Below are positions 51,200 to 63,339 of a stretch of 64,000 bases of DNA, in pieces (position 1 is the first letter of the stretch; each line of letters begins with the position of its first letter). The stretch is from contig JAQFVV010000499.1 in the NCBI GenBank assembly GCA_028023455.1, positions 372,001 through 436,000 of the forward strand. The letters run 5' to 3'. The DNA is from Epiperipatus broadwayi (Eukaryota > Onychophora > Udeonychophora > Euonychophora > Peripatidae). Made by a program: the position numbers and the translations under genes. The notes beneath the pieces were generated by a model that saw only the letters and a program-made list of their open reading frames with translations, made no database searches and was not told where the DNA came from.

Positions 51200-54100
51200 T
51201 CTACATATAGAGAGAAATTTGCATTTATATTCGTAAATCTCTAAAAATGCGCACATATGTATTTCTAATGATAATTAAATGAAAAATGAGTTGTATGTGT
51301 AACTTAAGACTACATATATGCTAGAAGAATAATGTTAATAGAATTTAAAACATTAAAGATTTCTTTATTTTAAAATATTTATTAAATTAGTAATAGTTGA
51401 AATTATATATTTCTGCATATATCGCTAAATTAAACAGTCGAGTTACACATATAACAAAATGTTTTTCCATAATTTTAGGTTTGTTTTTCTAGTAATAGTG
51501 ATGCCAGAAAAGGCTATAAAATTGACCCAATTTATATTTAAGAGTTAAAATTAGATTTAAATTAAAAAGATTGCATAAATTACCGCATGTCATAGAGGGT
51601 AAATTGACCTAATTAAAAGTTAGACACAGCAGGCTTCCATGATTACTCGCAATAAGCGAGTAAGCTAAGAAAATGAATCTAAAAATAATATAATGAAGGA
51701 GAGGGTGTGTGTGCTGATATATATAAGCTATAGCAGCCATCTTAAAGACATTTGGACACTTTCTAAGATTATAATTTTAATAAAGTACTTGAAAAGCTTT
51801 AGCAATGATGATGTCAGGGTAGATGGCTTAAAATCTTGCCTTTCGCCTCCGATGAGAAGCTACCTGATGTGGAGAAAGATGAAGTAACCACCATCACAAC
51901 CTAAAGAGGTCCACAATGAAGAAATAACTTGTCAGCATGGAAAAGAAAAGAACATGGTAAATACTCCTTCAATTCTAAAGATTTCAACTAAACTCAACTC
52001 TAAAATGATAGCTTAATCTTAATCTAATGGCCATAATAATAATGTAAACTAAACTTACTTCTAAATGTAATTTTTATTTTGTTTCAATCTTAAAATCTTG
52101 CCTGATTTTCTGATTTCATAATTAAATTGATTTAAATTGATTTACTAACTCCTTTGAAAACTAATTTAATATTTGATAATCTGATTTACTGTTATAATTC
52201 ATTAATTGATAAATACTGATTTAACTGCTTTATAATTTTATCTGAGTTATTATTTGCACAAATAACAGCTTTCGTTTATTGATATGATTTCTTTATTTGT
52301 TGGTTTACTTGCTGAATTTATTTATGATTGATTTATTTACATATTCATATTTTTAATTAAAAGTAATTTAGTTTTAACTTGCTAAAATCTATAATTTAAA
52401 TGTTTTAATATAATTTCATCACATATAATGCAAAATGATCTATTATAAAATAACAATTAAATTTTTAAATCATTTTGTATATCTTAAGTTAATGATAATA
52501 TTTGCCATCATTAATCTTATAAACTTATAATTATTGAAACTGAATCAATCATATTTCAGCGAAGGTCGTATAAGGTTTCATTTTAAAACAAAGCCAAATT
52601 TCAGATTTCACTTACGTTAAATCTTATTATATTTTAAATCTTACATTTCGTTTAATGGAATCTATGTCAAAACTTATTATTTTGATTAGTTTATGCTATA
52701 TGTATTCAAAACTGAGTTTTATTCATAATTAAATCATTGATGAGAAGTAAATATGTATTCTCATGCATATATATGTAACTTCACGTATATATGTAATCCT
52801 GTGTATATTGATGCATAAACTAAAAGCTCTGTTTTGAAATGAATAAATATCTTAATTAAGCTATACTTACAAACTTACAATTATTCTAAGATAAATTTGC
52901 TTTTAAATATAATATTTAACCAATATTCAGTTGAAGTGATAAAATGCAGCATAAATCTATAGTTCTATATTGTAATTTCCTTTACTATGCTGTAACCCTC
53001 CTTAGATAAATAAAAGCCTATATAGATAGCTTTATAAATTGGATTCATAAGTTTTCCTAAATAGTATAATTATAAATACTATAATATGAACTGATACCGG
53101 TAGTTTCATGAAAGAAACTATTATTTAGCGTCTTAAATTTTATGATATGATAATGTTGTCAGCAGTGCGTATGTGTTCTTAAGAAATGCCATGGCGTACT
53201 CACTTATTGCTGTATTCTTAAATGGTTGTATGTGATCGCACTGCACCATTACTCTTAGTTCAGGCAATTTTCTTCTTCAGATGGGATTGGTATGTGCCTC
53301 TCATTCTGCATTCTTAGGAATGGAGCATGAGACTCCCACTTAAATAAATTGCTCGATCATCCAGACTAAAGGCCTCCTATTTCACAGCAATGAGTTCGGT
53401 CAAAGGGAACTGTTACTTGATAAGAATCCCGTGAATAAGGCACATATACGAGATGCAGAAGACTCAAAATTATATGTTTTATATATGCCTTAGTATCTGA
53501 AGTCTGACTGCCAATAATCAGTTCATACTGCCATTCTAATTGTTATTTTCAGTTTTGATCTGAATTCGAATCCAATTTAATATGCATATTAGCTATATAG
53601 AGAATATATTAATTATTCACGCTGAGTAAAATATTATATTCTTTATAAATGTTTGTATCCACTTCCACTAACTATAAAGCAAATCTAGATCCTATTATAG
53701 CATAAACTAGGCATAGATAATCATGAGCAAAGTCATTTAGTTATATAATATAATATTAAAGCTCATGAAAATGTAAATTCAAATGTATTATAATTTCATC
53801 ACCTGTGAGTGATTTATATATATAGCTAAATAAATTAAATAATTGTAACCTAGAAATTACAATCACCTGTGAGTGATTAAAACACTATATATAAACTGGA
53901 AGTGCATAAATATTAAATTATCACCTATGAATGATAAACACATATATATGTAAGAAACCCGATAATTTGTAAACTAGAAACTTAATATCACCTGTGAGTG
54001 ATTTCATATACCACCTATATGTGTAAACCAAGTTATGTAAAACTCAGCCATAAGGAAATATATATCTAAAACCATCACGGAGCATCCCTTAATCACCTGC

Positions 54101-54560
54101 GTGTGAGACAACACATCTAACTATTGTAATATAGTTTTTAATTATTATTTCAAAATTTAACTTAATTAAATTTGTTTTAAATTTAACTTCGTATCATGTC
54201 TTAGTCTTGCTCACCGACTCATACTTATTCCATCATTTAGTAATTATTTTATTATTAGCTATTGAAAATCATTTCATTGTTTAATAATCATATACTAGCC
54301 ACAAGATACCTATATAGATGTACTAGAAAGAATGCCAACTTTTCTCCCAGTCTTTTGCTCTACTGTTGTTCTACTGCTGGAATGTGATGAAGAAGAATAC
54401 TGCTATGGCCTCATATGTGTCATCCGCAAGGTGGTAAATCTCTGAGCAATAATAAAGAAACTAGGGCTATATCAGACCTGTGGTTGAACCACCATATTCT
54501 GGTCTGCCTTGGGATGATTTACTAAAGTTCTAGATTTTGTTATGTGAATGTACATATTTG
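51200..54560. repeat. CpG-richer repeat block B
   Basis: Like block A at 13.55-16.26 kb, this stretch has more CpG and several GC-richer patches (51.69-51.96, 53.16-53.47 and 54.33-54.53 kb). At 51737-51960 it starts gccatctta..gacattt..acttt and then carries DDVRVDGLKSCLSP and, after a frameshift, SDEKLPDVEKDEVTTITT. The second phrase is comparable with HHEDLLPEINEKA in block A. This suggests members of one large element family, but no terminal repeats or enzyme domains were found. Confidence 0.45.
53798..54107. repeat. Five spaced palindromes, atcacctgtgagtgat
   Basis: Four clear copies, at 53798-53813, 53860-53875, 53918-53933 and 53987-54002, and a weaker one at 54092-54107. Each has complementary ends atcac/gtgat. 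Preceding sequence (ctagaaattaca / ctagaaacttaat) recurs too, so this is a degraded tandem array with a unit of about 60 bp and not isolated hairpins. Confidence 0.75.
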
Positions 54561-54564
54561 ACCG

Positions 54565-57420
54565 TTACATTATATTATTTTCAATGCCTTTGTTTATCAA
54601 CAAAATAAAATCAAACCTCAAAGTAAACTTCCTATCAATAAAACTACAACAACTAAAAAAAAGTAGAAAAAATATAAAATTTGATATTTAAAAATAGCAT
54701 ATTATTTTGAATATTCAATCTTGTATAGTAATTAAGCAATAAGAGAAAACAGAGTTTTGAAGACTAATACAAATTTAGGATTTGATGAGAGACATATCAA
54801 CAATAGCAGATATATTAATATAATATTTATAGCCAAAAATGAAGGCAGAAAGTCATTCGTTAAAAAAGTTAAAGGACAACAAATGGAATATATCCAAATA
54901 TAAAGCATACAAAGATGTGCCTGAAAAAAAAAAGAATATTAAAAGTTTAAACTGCACAAATAAACAACATGAAAAGAGATGGTTTGATTGTAGTTAAGAA
55001 TAATATAAAAATTTAAATGGCCAAATCCTCTAATATTTATAACTAGAATTTGCCCATGGTATGTACATATATAAATGTAGACAAAATACAACTTTATCTT
55101 ATGCATAAAATCAACAGTTTTCCACCCAAACTGCAAATGATAACATTAAGATTAAAATTAGTTTTAATAGCATGATTTCTTTAAAGTTATTTCTTGGCTT
55201 AATTTGTAACCAAAAATAAATCTGATATTCAGAAAAAAAATTCTCAAATTAATTATGTGAAAAGAAATATAGAAATAGTTTCCTATAACGTTTGTGTGTT
55301 TTTTTAGAATCTTTTTTATTACTAAATGTATATATATTTTATGTTGATTTCTGGATATTATTGTAACCTGGGTCTTGAATGCATTGATGAACAGCAATGC
55401 AAACGTGTTATAATGAAGATAATATAATAGACGATAATTTGACAGGAATCAGTACATGAAAATATGCGCGCACAAACACAGATGGAATTATTGAAAATGA
55501 TAAAAAAAAAAATCGTATAAATTTTACTGCTTTTAAATTAAATATAAAATATCCAAACACAAATAATAAACAATACAAAAATCTGTGTTAGTAACATATT
55601 TAAAGTTGCATTTATTAATTAATATTGTTATTTTAAAAGCATATGCCAATAGATTATTTCTAAAATTACTGTATATTTTGTTCCTTAGAATAAATATCCA
55701 GCTAGAAATATGTAGTTATATATATAATGAATAAATAACTACATGTATATAAAATTTAGTGATCAGTTTAAATTATTTACTCAAATATTATGACATCTTT
55801 TTACACAATCATATTTTTCCTACCAGTAACAATAACAAATATAGAAATAAATTTAATATGTTTTTCACATTCATATTAACAAATAAAGGCTTTGCTTAAT
55901 ACAAAGTTTCAAATTACACAGTAAAAATCCTTGTAATTAAGGAAGATTAGCCAAGAAAATTTTCAAATGCGGGAAGTGATTGCTGTAAAGGTGAAAGGGT
56001 TATAAGACTATAATTTTAAAATAAGTTTTCAATGGAATTATAAGTTTATTATACTACCAATCTTTAATATCATATTTCAACCTATATTAACAATAAAGAC
56101 AAAGAAATTATTTAATTCCAGCTTCTCTTAAAGTTTATTACACGCTTTAGGGAGGCAAAGTCCTGCTTCCCTTTGTAAAAATTAAAACAAAAGAAAAAAA
56201 AGATGATTAAAGTTCAAATTTATATGAAAACTATGAGTATAATTCAATGGTACTAGAATTAAATGTTCTGGCACTTAATAATTCTTTGAAAAATATGTCC
56301 AACACTAAAATGCTAAGGAAGAAATAATTTAAACTATATAATTTAAATATGATTTAAAAAGCATTTTACTTCTAAGCTATGATTAATTTAGGGTTGGTTT
56401 TTATAAATTATGTCTGATTAAGATAAAAATAACTCATTCTAACAAAGCTACATTAAAATATATAAATGCAACGATGATATGTACTAATAGCATCATTTAT
56501 AAGGTTTTCTATATATGCTTATCCTATAGTTAATAAATTATTTCTTCACTTTTCTGTCCTCTCATTGCTATAGTTAGTCACCTATCCATATAATATTTAT
56601 ACACTTCTCTAAATACTGGAAAACACATTGTTTCTTTATAAATATTTAAAGTTTGTTAAAAGACAGTTGCGCACAATATATGTAAACTATAATATCTATA
56701 GTGAAAACGACTTTTAACATGTGTACATGTATACATGATCATTTTATTTTAAATGCCTGTCAAAAGAATTATATAAATATAAGTACATTGATTACATAAG
56801 GATATAGATACACAATACATACACATATCAATTAAAGAAAGCATATGAAGCCCTCAACTACATGAATACAATGCCATATAATATCCAAAGTTCAATATGT
56901 TCACATAAAATGAATCCATGTAAAATATTATATAGATATGTAGATTAGACAATAACAATGACAAGGAAATATTTCCAATTAGGTAGGAGATTCACCTGTG
57001 TCAAGTTATATTTAAATATAAAAATAATGAATATGATATGTGTAGTAAGACAATAGATTAAAAGAGATTTAATAAAAATAAGCAAATTCATAATAAAACA
57101 ATGCAAAATAAAATACCAAACCCAATATCATTTTCTTTAGTGCTTAAAATGTATGAATTACATTACAATAAAAAAAATTGACAATGTAAACATTTTCCAC
57201 AAACTGAGATGTGGGAGGGTGGGATGAAAAATGATAATAAAGGCAATTTTTAGTAGCAGAAAGATAATTTGCTTAATTAATAGAATGCTAGTATATAGGT
57301 ATACAATGCACTGGCATCATGTACTCTATGACAACATATACCAAAAATGTTATAGGTGATGATTATGTTTGTAGTAGTTGAAAGCATACTATTTTAAAGT
57401 AATTTAAGGAAGTATTTTAG
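54565..57420. other. AT-rich non-coding stretch
   Basis: No gene or classifiable element. A small 9-bp-arm hairpin, agggaggca/tgcttccct, lies near 56149-56172. The minus-strand frames at 54939-55136 and 55164-55397 look composition-driven. Confidence 0.5.
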
Positions 57421-57424
57421 ATAA

Positions 57425-57602
57425 TTATTGCTATGTAGTGATTAAATTGTATAAATAATAATTAATCAATATAAAAGGCATTAAAAATCATTCTAAAAAT
57501 AATGAAAATGTATAATAAGTGAAGTTACGCAAATTAACTGGCAAGAAGATAATAATGTTTATGCAAATTATATCTAAAAAAAAGCAAAGTAAACTATCTA
57601 AA
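57425..57602 (+). repeat. Tandem unit U1, left part
   Basis: Matches 61520-61736 (taaattgtataaataataa, aatcattctaaaaataatg, cataataagtgaagtta-gcaaatta, atgcaaattatatcta). It is cut at the Penelope insertion point. The last 12 bases, aaactatctaaa (57591-57602), are the left target-site duplicate. Confidence 0.8.
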
Positions 57603-58060
57603 TGTTTTTTTGAAGGTTTGTAATGATGGTATTTTAGTTATATTTATATAATGGACTATTTTCATGATCTAATATTTGGTATTGAATGTCTTTAGAAAAA
57701 TTTAACTTTATTTAACTATTAGTAGTAGGACACAGGTTAGTATATGCACAACATTTCAAGAGGTATTATTCTCCTCTTTTCTTTGGGTGTTGCTGGCTTG
57801 ACCAAGGACAGCCCTAGCATGGGAATTGAACCTGAATCCTCAGATTCTTGACTATTGAACTTTAAGGTAAAGCTCTAATCAACTGAGACATCCTTCCAAA
57901 GGTAACAATCAGCAGAAATTTCAGAAACTTATCTATGAGGTTCCTCCTGATTTCTCTACTTTTTCCTAAAAGCAAAGTTGATTATTGGTTTCCATACATT
58001 ATGTATAGTTACTAGATTGACTTATAGGATTATTCACCATTGTTGTATGAGCAGCTTCCT
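57603..58060 (-). repeat. Penelope terminal repeat, 3' copy (E1)
   Basis: Read on the minus strand it starts within the last codons of the ORF, crosses a unique segment (gaggaacctcatagat), then a tRNA-like module and an AT-rich tail. It is shared with the copies at 60.2-60.5 kb (same strand) and 60.5-60.9 kb (opposite strand). It is the fullest copy. Confidence 0.85.
57810..57900 (-). other. tRNA-like module in terminal repeat E1
   Basis: On the minus strand the A-box position reads tgtctcagttga (57879-57890) and the B box ggttcaattcc (57822-57832). The same module occurs in E3 with a better A box and in E2 without the B box. It looks like a tRNA-derived sequence carried by the Penelope element. 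Confidence 0.7.
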
Positions 58061-60105
58061 TGATTTTTCTTCTTTATATTTTTCCCTCTCTATATAATAT
58101 TTTGTATTTTCCCAATTAAACATATGTTGATTGGTACATACATGGTCTGATACCATAGTCACAGCAGTTTCCTCTCTTCTAATCATCAGTTTATGTTCTT
58201 GCAACTGCTTTTCAATGAGATAACTGTCAATATACATTCTTCCACATTCACATGACATTTCATAAATATTATTTTTGCTTTTCAGCATTTCAAGCTTAGG
58301 CTTTGTAGACATTAAAATTCCAAATAATGTGGTACGGCTCTGGAAAGCTGTTCTGATGTTATACTGATTGTAGATTTTCCTTAAATTGTCTGCTATTTTT
58401 GGTATGTATGGACACACTACAGTAATAATAATTTTTTTTCTTTTGAAGATTGTTTTTATTGTCTATTTAATGTTTTCTTAATAACAACTGATGGATAACC
58501 ATTTTTCATAAGAGTTTGTTCTATGGATCTTTTCATTTTTTCAAATCACTGGTCTCTGAACAAACTTCTTTTGGTCTGTCCATAGTGATAGGGTAACACA
58601 ATGTTTTGTGTTTCTGGTGTTTGGAAATATATGCTAAGTATTTTCCTGTGATTTTGCTATGAGAGTGTCTTGTCACAAGAACATCAAAGAATGCTATTTT
58701 TTTGTTCTGATTCTATTGTGAATTTAATTGAAGGGGATATATTGTTCATGTGTTTCCAGAAAGTTTGTAGTAGTGCTTCACCATGTAGCTCTACAAAAAA
58801 TTTATCATCTATATAGTGATGCCAAACTTTAAGTGGATAAGGAGTAGTTTTTATGGCTGTGGTTTCAAGTTTTTCCATGTGAATATTGCTAATCAGGAGT
58901 GATAGTGCTAAGCCCATAGCAATTCCTTGATTTTTTTGGAAGAATTCTGTTTTGTACTGAAAGTAGGTTGTTATGCTGAATATTAATAGTTCCATTATAC
59001 TATCAGTAGGATGAGTTGTTCTGGTTTATAAGCTATTATCACCATTTGACCTTTTTCTTACAATAGACAATGCTTCTTTACATGGTACATTTGTGAATGA
59101 ACTTTCCATATCAAAGGTTAATAGTATGTCAGTTCTTTCAAATTTCACACTTTTAATTAATTCTACAAAGTATCTAGAATTCTTAACAAATGATCAGGTC
59201 TTGCATGTCAAAGGACTATGAATGTTGAGAAGAAATCTTGACAAATTTTGTGAAGGTGAATTTCTAGAGCTAAAAGCAGGTCTTAATGGAATATCATCTT
59301 TATGGATTTTAGAGAGACCATAAAGATGAAGAATTTTGCTAAAATATGATATTAGTTTACTTTTTCCTGAATCACTAATGTACCTGTGATGCTTTCCAAA
59401 TAAGTTTGTAACTTTGTTTCTGTACTTTGTATTGCATTTTGGTCACTTTTTGGTATTAGCCTGCTGTTAGGAGTTCTTGTATTTTGTTGTCATAATCAGT
59501 TGTATTCATTACAACTGCTGCATTGTTTTTGTCATCAGAAAGAATAATTATAGATTTATCTACTATGAAGAGAATTAATTGTTTTTCTTTCATCACAGAA
59601 TATGTTTGACTTAAATTTTTGTTGCTTCTCAAGTGTTCTTTTTATTTTCCAATGTAATTCTGCTGTTTCTTCTAAAGGCAATTTTTGAGTGATTTTTTCA
59701 GTGGCTATCATTACATCTAACAAAAGAATATTAGATAATGAAATGGCAAAGTTTAATTCTTTTTCAAAAATAGAAATGTAAGCATCTTTTAGATGTTTAG
59801 AACTGAGATTTTTATCAAATGAAACTGGTACACTGCTTGATGCATTATGACTTTTGATATGCCCATGTAGGTTTGCAAGTTTTTTTCTTTTGGCATTCTT
59901 TTATTTTTCCATGTAATGTAGAATATGATTTTCTTACTGCTTGAGAAACTCTTGTAAAATCTTCATCAGTAAGTTTATTTTTTAGAAAATATTCTACATT
60001 ATTAATGAAATGCAAGATTTGATACATCTTTGAGCATTTATCTCAGCTTTCTGGGAGTGAATTGAAGGTTTTAGTTGCAAAGCCTTAGGAATTACCTCTT
60101 CAGAT
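58034..60105 (-). pseudogene. Penelope-like RT/GIY-YIG polyprotein, broken
   Basis: Read in order on the minus strand: an N-terminal piece (59845-60027) with NKLTDEDFTRVSQAVRK; at about 59.23-59.33 kb LYGLSKIHKDDIPLRPAF, the PLE motif LYGLPKIHK; at about 59.05-59.13 kb FDMESSFTNVPCKEAL, carrying the first catalytic Asp; at 58.68-58.99 kb QGIAMGLALSLLISNI and the catalytic box YIDDKF; and a last frame of 127 codons (58034-58417) with KNNIYEMSCECGRMYIDS, the GIY-YIG segment in which YIG is YID. Stops and frameshifts separate these, so the element cannot encode a working enzyme. RT plus GIY-YIG places it in the Penelope/Poseidon-type group. Confidence 0.9.
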
Positions 60106-60189
60106 TTACATTTACATAAGAAAATTAAATGAGGTCAGCTTTAGACATAATTTTTCATAATGACTAAAGTTTGATATTGCATTGGGTGC

Positions 60190-60490
60190 ATACTGAATAC
60201 TTAGTATTTTCATGAAGATATTTTAGTTGTATTTATATGTTAGACTATTGCTGACCTGACCAATGACAGTACTAGAAATCTTGAATATTGAATTTTAAGA
60301 TAATGCTCTAACCAACTGAGCAATTCTGCCAAAGGCAACAGTCATATTCCAGTGTATTTATCTATGAGGTTCCTCCTGATTTCTCCACTTTTTCTAAGAT
60401 CAAAGTTGATTAGTGATCTCCATATATTATGTATAGTTACACTAAGTTGACTTATGGGGTTATTTATCATTGTTATGTGAGAAGATTCCT
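60190..60490 (-). repeat. Penelope terminal repeat, 5' copy (E2)
   Basis: Same strand as E1 and matches it from gatctccatatattatgtatag to the tRNA-like module, but part of the module including the B box is deleted. It lies upstream of the coding remnant, as expected when a partial tandem copy leaves a pseudo-LTR. Confidence 0.8.
60275..60330 (-). other. tRNA-like module in E2, truncated
   Basis: On the minus strand only the A-box half remains (ttgctcagttggttagagc, A box near 60312-60323). The B box present in E1 and E3 has been lost by an internal deletion. Confidence 0.6.
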
Positions 60491-60895
60491 TGGTAAATAA
60501 CGCCATAAGTCAATCTAATGAATGGAAATCATAAATCAACTTTGCTCTTAGAAAAAAGTGGAGAAATCAGGAGGAACATCATAGATAAGTATATGAAATT
60601 TCTACTGATGGTAACCTTTGGCAGGATAGCTCAGTTGGTTAGAGAATTATTTTGAATTCAATATTCAAGAATCTAAGATCCAGATTCAATTCCCATGCTA
60701 GTGTTGTCATTGATCAGGCCAGCAACACTTGAAGAAAGAGAATAATAACTCTTGAAATGTTCTGCATATGCTAACCTGTATGCTATCACTAACAGTTAAA
60801 TGTAACTGGAATATTTAAATAAAGTTAAATTTTTCTAAAAGACATTCAATACTTAATATTAGAGGATGAAAATATTCCAATGTATAAATACAACT
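60491..60895 (+). repeat. Penelope terminal repeat, inverted copy (E3)
   Basis: Plus-strand copy of the same terminal sequence, placed head to head with E2, so 60360-60600 forms a long imperfect palindrome. It starts about 18 bp into the repeat and ends about 26 bp short of E1, next to the right target duplicate. Confidence 0.85.
60619..60700 (+). other. tRNA-like module in E3
   Basis: Reads ttggcaggatagctcagttgg (60619-60639, A box 60627-60638) and gattcaattcc (B box, 60683-60693), with 44 bp between. The A box is close to that of ordinary tRNAs. No cloverleaf with a credible anticodon arm forms, so it is a relic or a SINE-type promoter, not a tRNA gene. Confidence 0.7.
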
Positions 60896-61050
60896 AAATT
60901 ATCTAAAACATCAGCAGAATGTTAAGAATACAGCTAGAGAGCAAATCACTGCTATTGTTAATGCAAGCAGTAGGGTGTTTGCAAAAGCAGCAGTTCTTGC
61001 ATGATGAAATATGCTGAAGAGAACATTATGGTGAAAAGTTAACAAAGAAG
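60896..61050 (+). repeat. Tandem unit U1, right part
   Basis: Continues unit U1 after the insertion and matches 61725-61860 (atcagcagaat-ttaagaata, gcttgcaaa/gtttgcaaa, tgaaatat-ctgaagagaacatta). It begins with the right target-site duplicate aaattatctaaa. Confidence 0.8.
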
Positions 61051-61519
61051 AGTTAAGAATTATGTGCCATGTTAGAATGCATATTTGTGTCTTGATTCCA
61101 AACAAGGGGATATAAGACTTACTGAGGAAAAATGAATACCAGAAATTATAATTAGGCTACTGCCAAGCAAATATGCAAAATTAAACTGAAAAATAGTAGT
61201 GAAGTAAGAGGGCCATAAACTTTATAAAAATGTTTTATTGAGCTAATATAAATAATAGATATGATTATAAATTCTTATAATGCTCATGTAGAAGATATTC
61301 TAGGAATAGAGAGAATATTAAAATGAATGTGTCCACTAATATCAAAAAAGATGTTGAGGGAAAATTTTCCAGTCTATATTAACTGGAGCCATTTACTATA
61401 TCAAATAATGAAACACCTATTGAAGAAAAAAAAACTGAACCATCACTAAGAATGACTAAACTATGAGGAAAAACCTAATTTACTAAACTCTATTTCTAGA
61501 GTGAATGGGGAGATATTAT

Positions 61520-61860
61520 TGTGTACTGACTAAATTGTATAAATAATAAATTATGTTACATGTGTGCAGGTAAAGTTTATCAATATAAGAGACATTAAAA
61601 GTCACTCTAAAAATAATGATAATGCATAATAAGTGAAGTTAGGCAAATTACTAAATTAACCTAGATCTGCTAATTTGCAAGAATAATAAAATTGTTGATG
61701 CAAATTATATCTAGAAAACAAAATGGATTATTTAAAATATCAGCAGAATATTAAGAATATAGTCAGAGAACAGTTCAGTGCTATGTGTAAAGTGCTTGCA
61801 AACCAACAGTCCATGCATAGTGAAATATACTGAAGAGAACATTAAGTTAAACTTTTTTCT
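61520..61860 (+). repeat. Tandem unit U2, uninterrupted
   Basis: Second copy of the unit split by the Penelope insertion, about 0.8 kb further on once the insertion is removed. Its sequence ggattatttaaa (61725-61736) occupies the target position without any insert, giving a natural empty-site reference. Confidence 0.8.
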
Positions 61861-61864
61861 TTGT

Positions 61865-63335
61865 GTATTATTTCCAAAATAATATGAGTGCACAGCTGTC
61901 TTAAGTCAAATCTGGCTCTGTATACATCAGTTATATCATTAACAACTAAATTTATTATGCAAGCATATATTTGATTTTTCTTCTTGTTAATTTTCTTTTT
62001 TTTTAATTGAATAGAAAACATTTTCTATTAGATTTATGAGGCTTATTGTTACTTTACTACATAGAATAATATTTCAATCACATTTTGTTATATTTTCTTT
62101 CTAAAATTGATGGAGATCATCAAAAATTAACCTTAATGCTTCTTGCAAATAAATCTTGCACAAGAATTCTAATGAATTTTCTATCTTTAGTGCTTGCAGT
62201 AAATTATTTGTTCATCAGTAGATTTTAAATAGTATACATAAATGTTCAATTAACTAGACAAAATACAGATTATAGGCTTACATAACCTGCCAGCAGTCTA
62301 AATTTATAATCTTAAAACTATATGATTCAATATTTCGTATGAATAAAATTGGTTGAAAAACCTATTACCCTTTTGTTACACGTAACAAGGGGACAGGACT
62401 TTTTTTAATGATAAAATTTCAACTTCATAAATCATATCAATAAACAATATAAATGACAAGTCTAAACATCTATTTCAATCATTTTCAAAATGTCTGTTTG
62501 ATGTATAATTTCTGTTTAATGTTATTATGAAAATATGGAAGGTATGAATCAGAAAAAAACAAACAATCAAACACAAGAATCATTTTTCATTGCTATCTAG
62601 AATGCAGTGATAATTCAAACATTACATGCTTTTTAATGCTTAACAAATACAGTCTCAAAAAGTCATGTAGCATTTCTTTGTGTTAAGGCTAATTTGAAAT
62701 GCAGGCTTATATCTTTTTTTTTCTACTGAAATATTAAAGCCATTTCAGTATCCATACAAACTAATCAGTAAAAATTGAACTATTACCTAAAATCACATAA
62801 TTTCTTTTTTTTTTGGAAGTGGTGTAAATTCAATTTTAAGTAAAGCTAAATACAGTGTCAGGTTTTCAAAATGTAATTATAAATTAAAATAATTTATTAC
62901 AATTAAAACTGTGTAAAGGTGATATTTAATGAATATAATCTACATAATACCATGTTTTATTAAATTGTTTTTTAAAAAATGATGGTGATATGTTGAAAAA
63001 AAATTTTTTTCTCTTTCATTTAACAATAAATAGGTAAATAATAAAAAAAAAATTGTGTTAAAAGTCTAATTATTAATTTGATATTATTTTTACACCTGGA
63101 TTCTGAAACTGAAAATCCATGGATCATATTCCAGCCTTGTCAATTCCAGCATGCAAACTTCTTTTAAACTCCTGAGCCATAAATCATTTGATTATTTAAT
63201 TACTTTATATTATATTAAAATAATAATCTAAATATCAGTAAAAAATTTCAACAACATCTGAAATATGATTAATTTTTTGTCAACTTTGGGCAATGATTAT
63301 AAATATAGTATAATTTTATTTTTCTTATTGCATTT
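61865..63335. other. AT-rich non-coding stretch
   Basis: No gene found. A compact hairpin ccttttgttac/gtaacaagggg (62369-62392) is followed by a T7 run on the plus strand. Its role is unknown. Confidence 0.5.
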
Positions 63336-63339
63336 ATAA

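Larger units (their letters stand above)
57603..60895 (-). mobile_element. Penelope-like element, composite insertion
   Basis: The insertion contains a minus-strand coding remnant (RT then GIY-YIG), bounded by copies of one terminal sequence. Minus-strand copies lie at 57603-58060 (downstream) and about 60190-60490 (upstream). An inverted plus-strand copy lies at about 60491-60895. Direct terminal copies plus an inverted truncated copy at the 5' side are typical of Penelope-like elements. Flanks aaactatctaaa and aaattatctaaa (60896-60907) match at 11 of 12 positions and are the likely target duplication. Confidence 0.88.

Noticed and set aside
50833-51210. 125-codon plus-strand frame as a gene
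   Set aside because: Composition is what AT bias produces, it runs into a gt/at microsatellite, and no domain or splice context is seen.
53798-54107. CRISPR-like array
   Set aside because: Units are palindromic 16-mers with irregular spacing and conserved flanks in a eukaryotic repeat block; there are no cas genes and the intervening sequence is not spacer-like.
57960-58060. Hammerhead ribozyme in the Penelope terminal repeat
   Set aside because: Minus-strand ctagtaa...ggaaacc superficially resembles a hammerhead core, and ribozymes are known in these elements, but the core bases are out of order, stem III does not pair and the copies do not keep the motif.
62369-62400. Hairpin plus T-run as a transcription terminator
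   Set aside because: The form resembles a bacterial intrinsic terminator, but the DNA is eukaryotic and no gene lies upstream.
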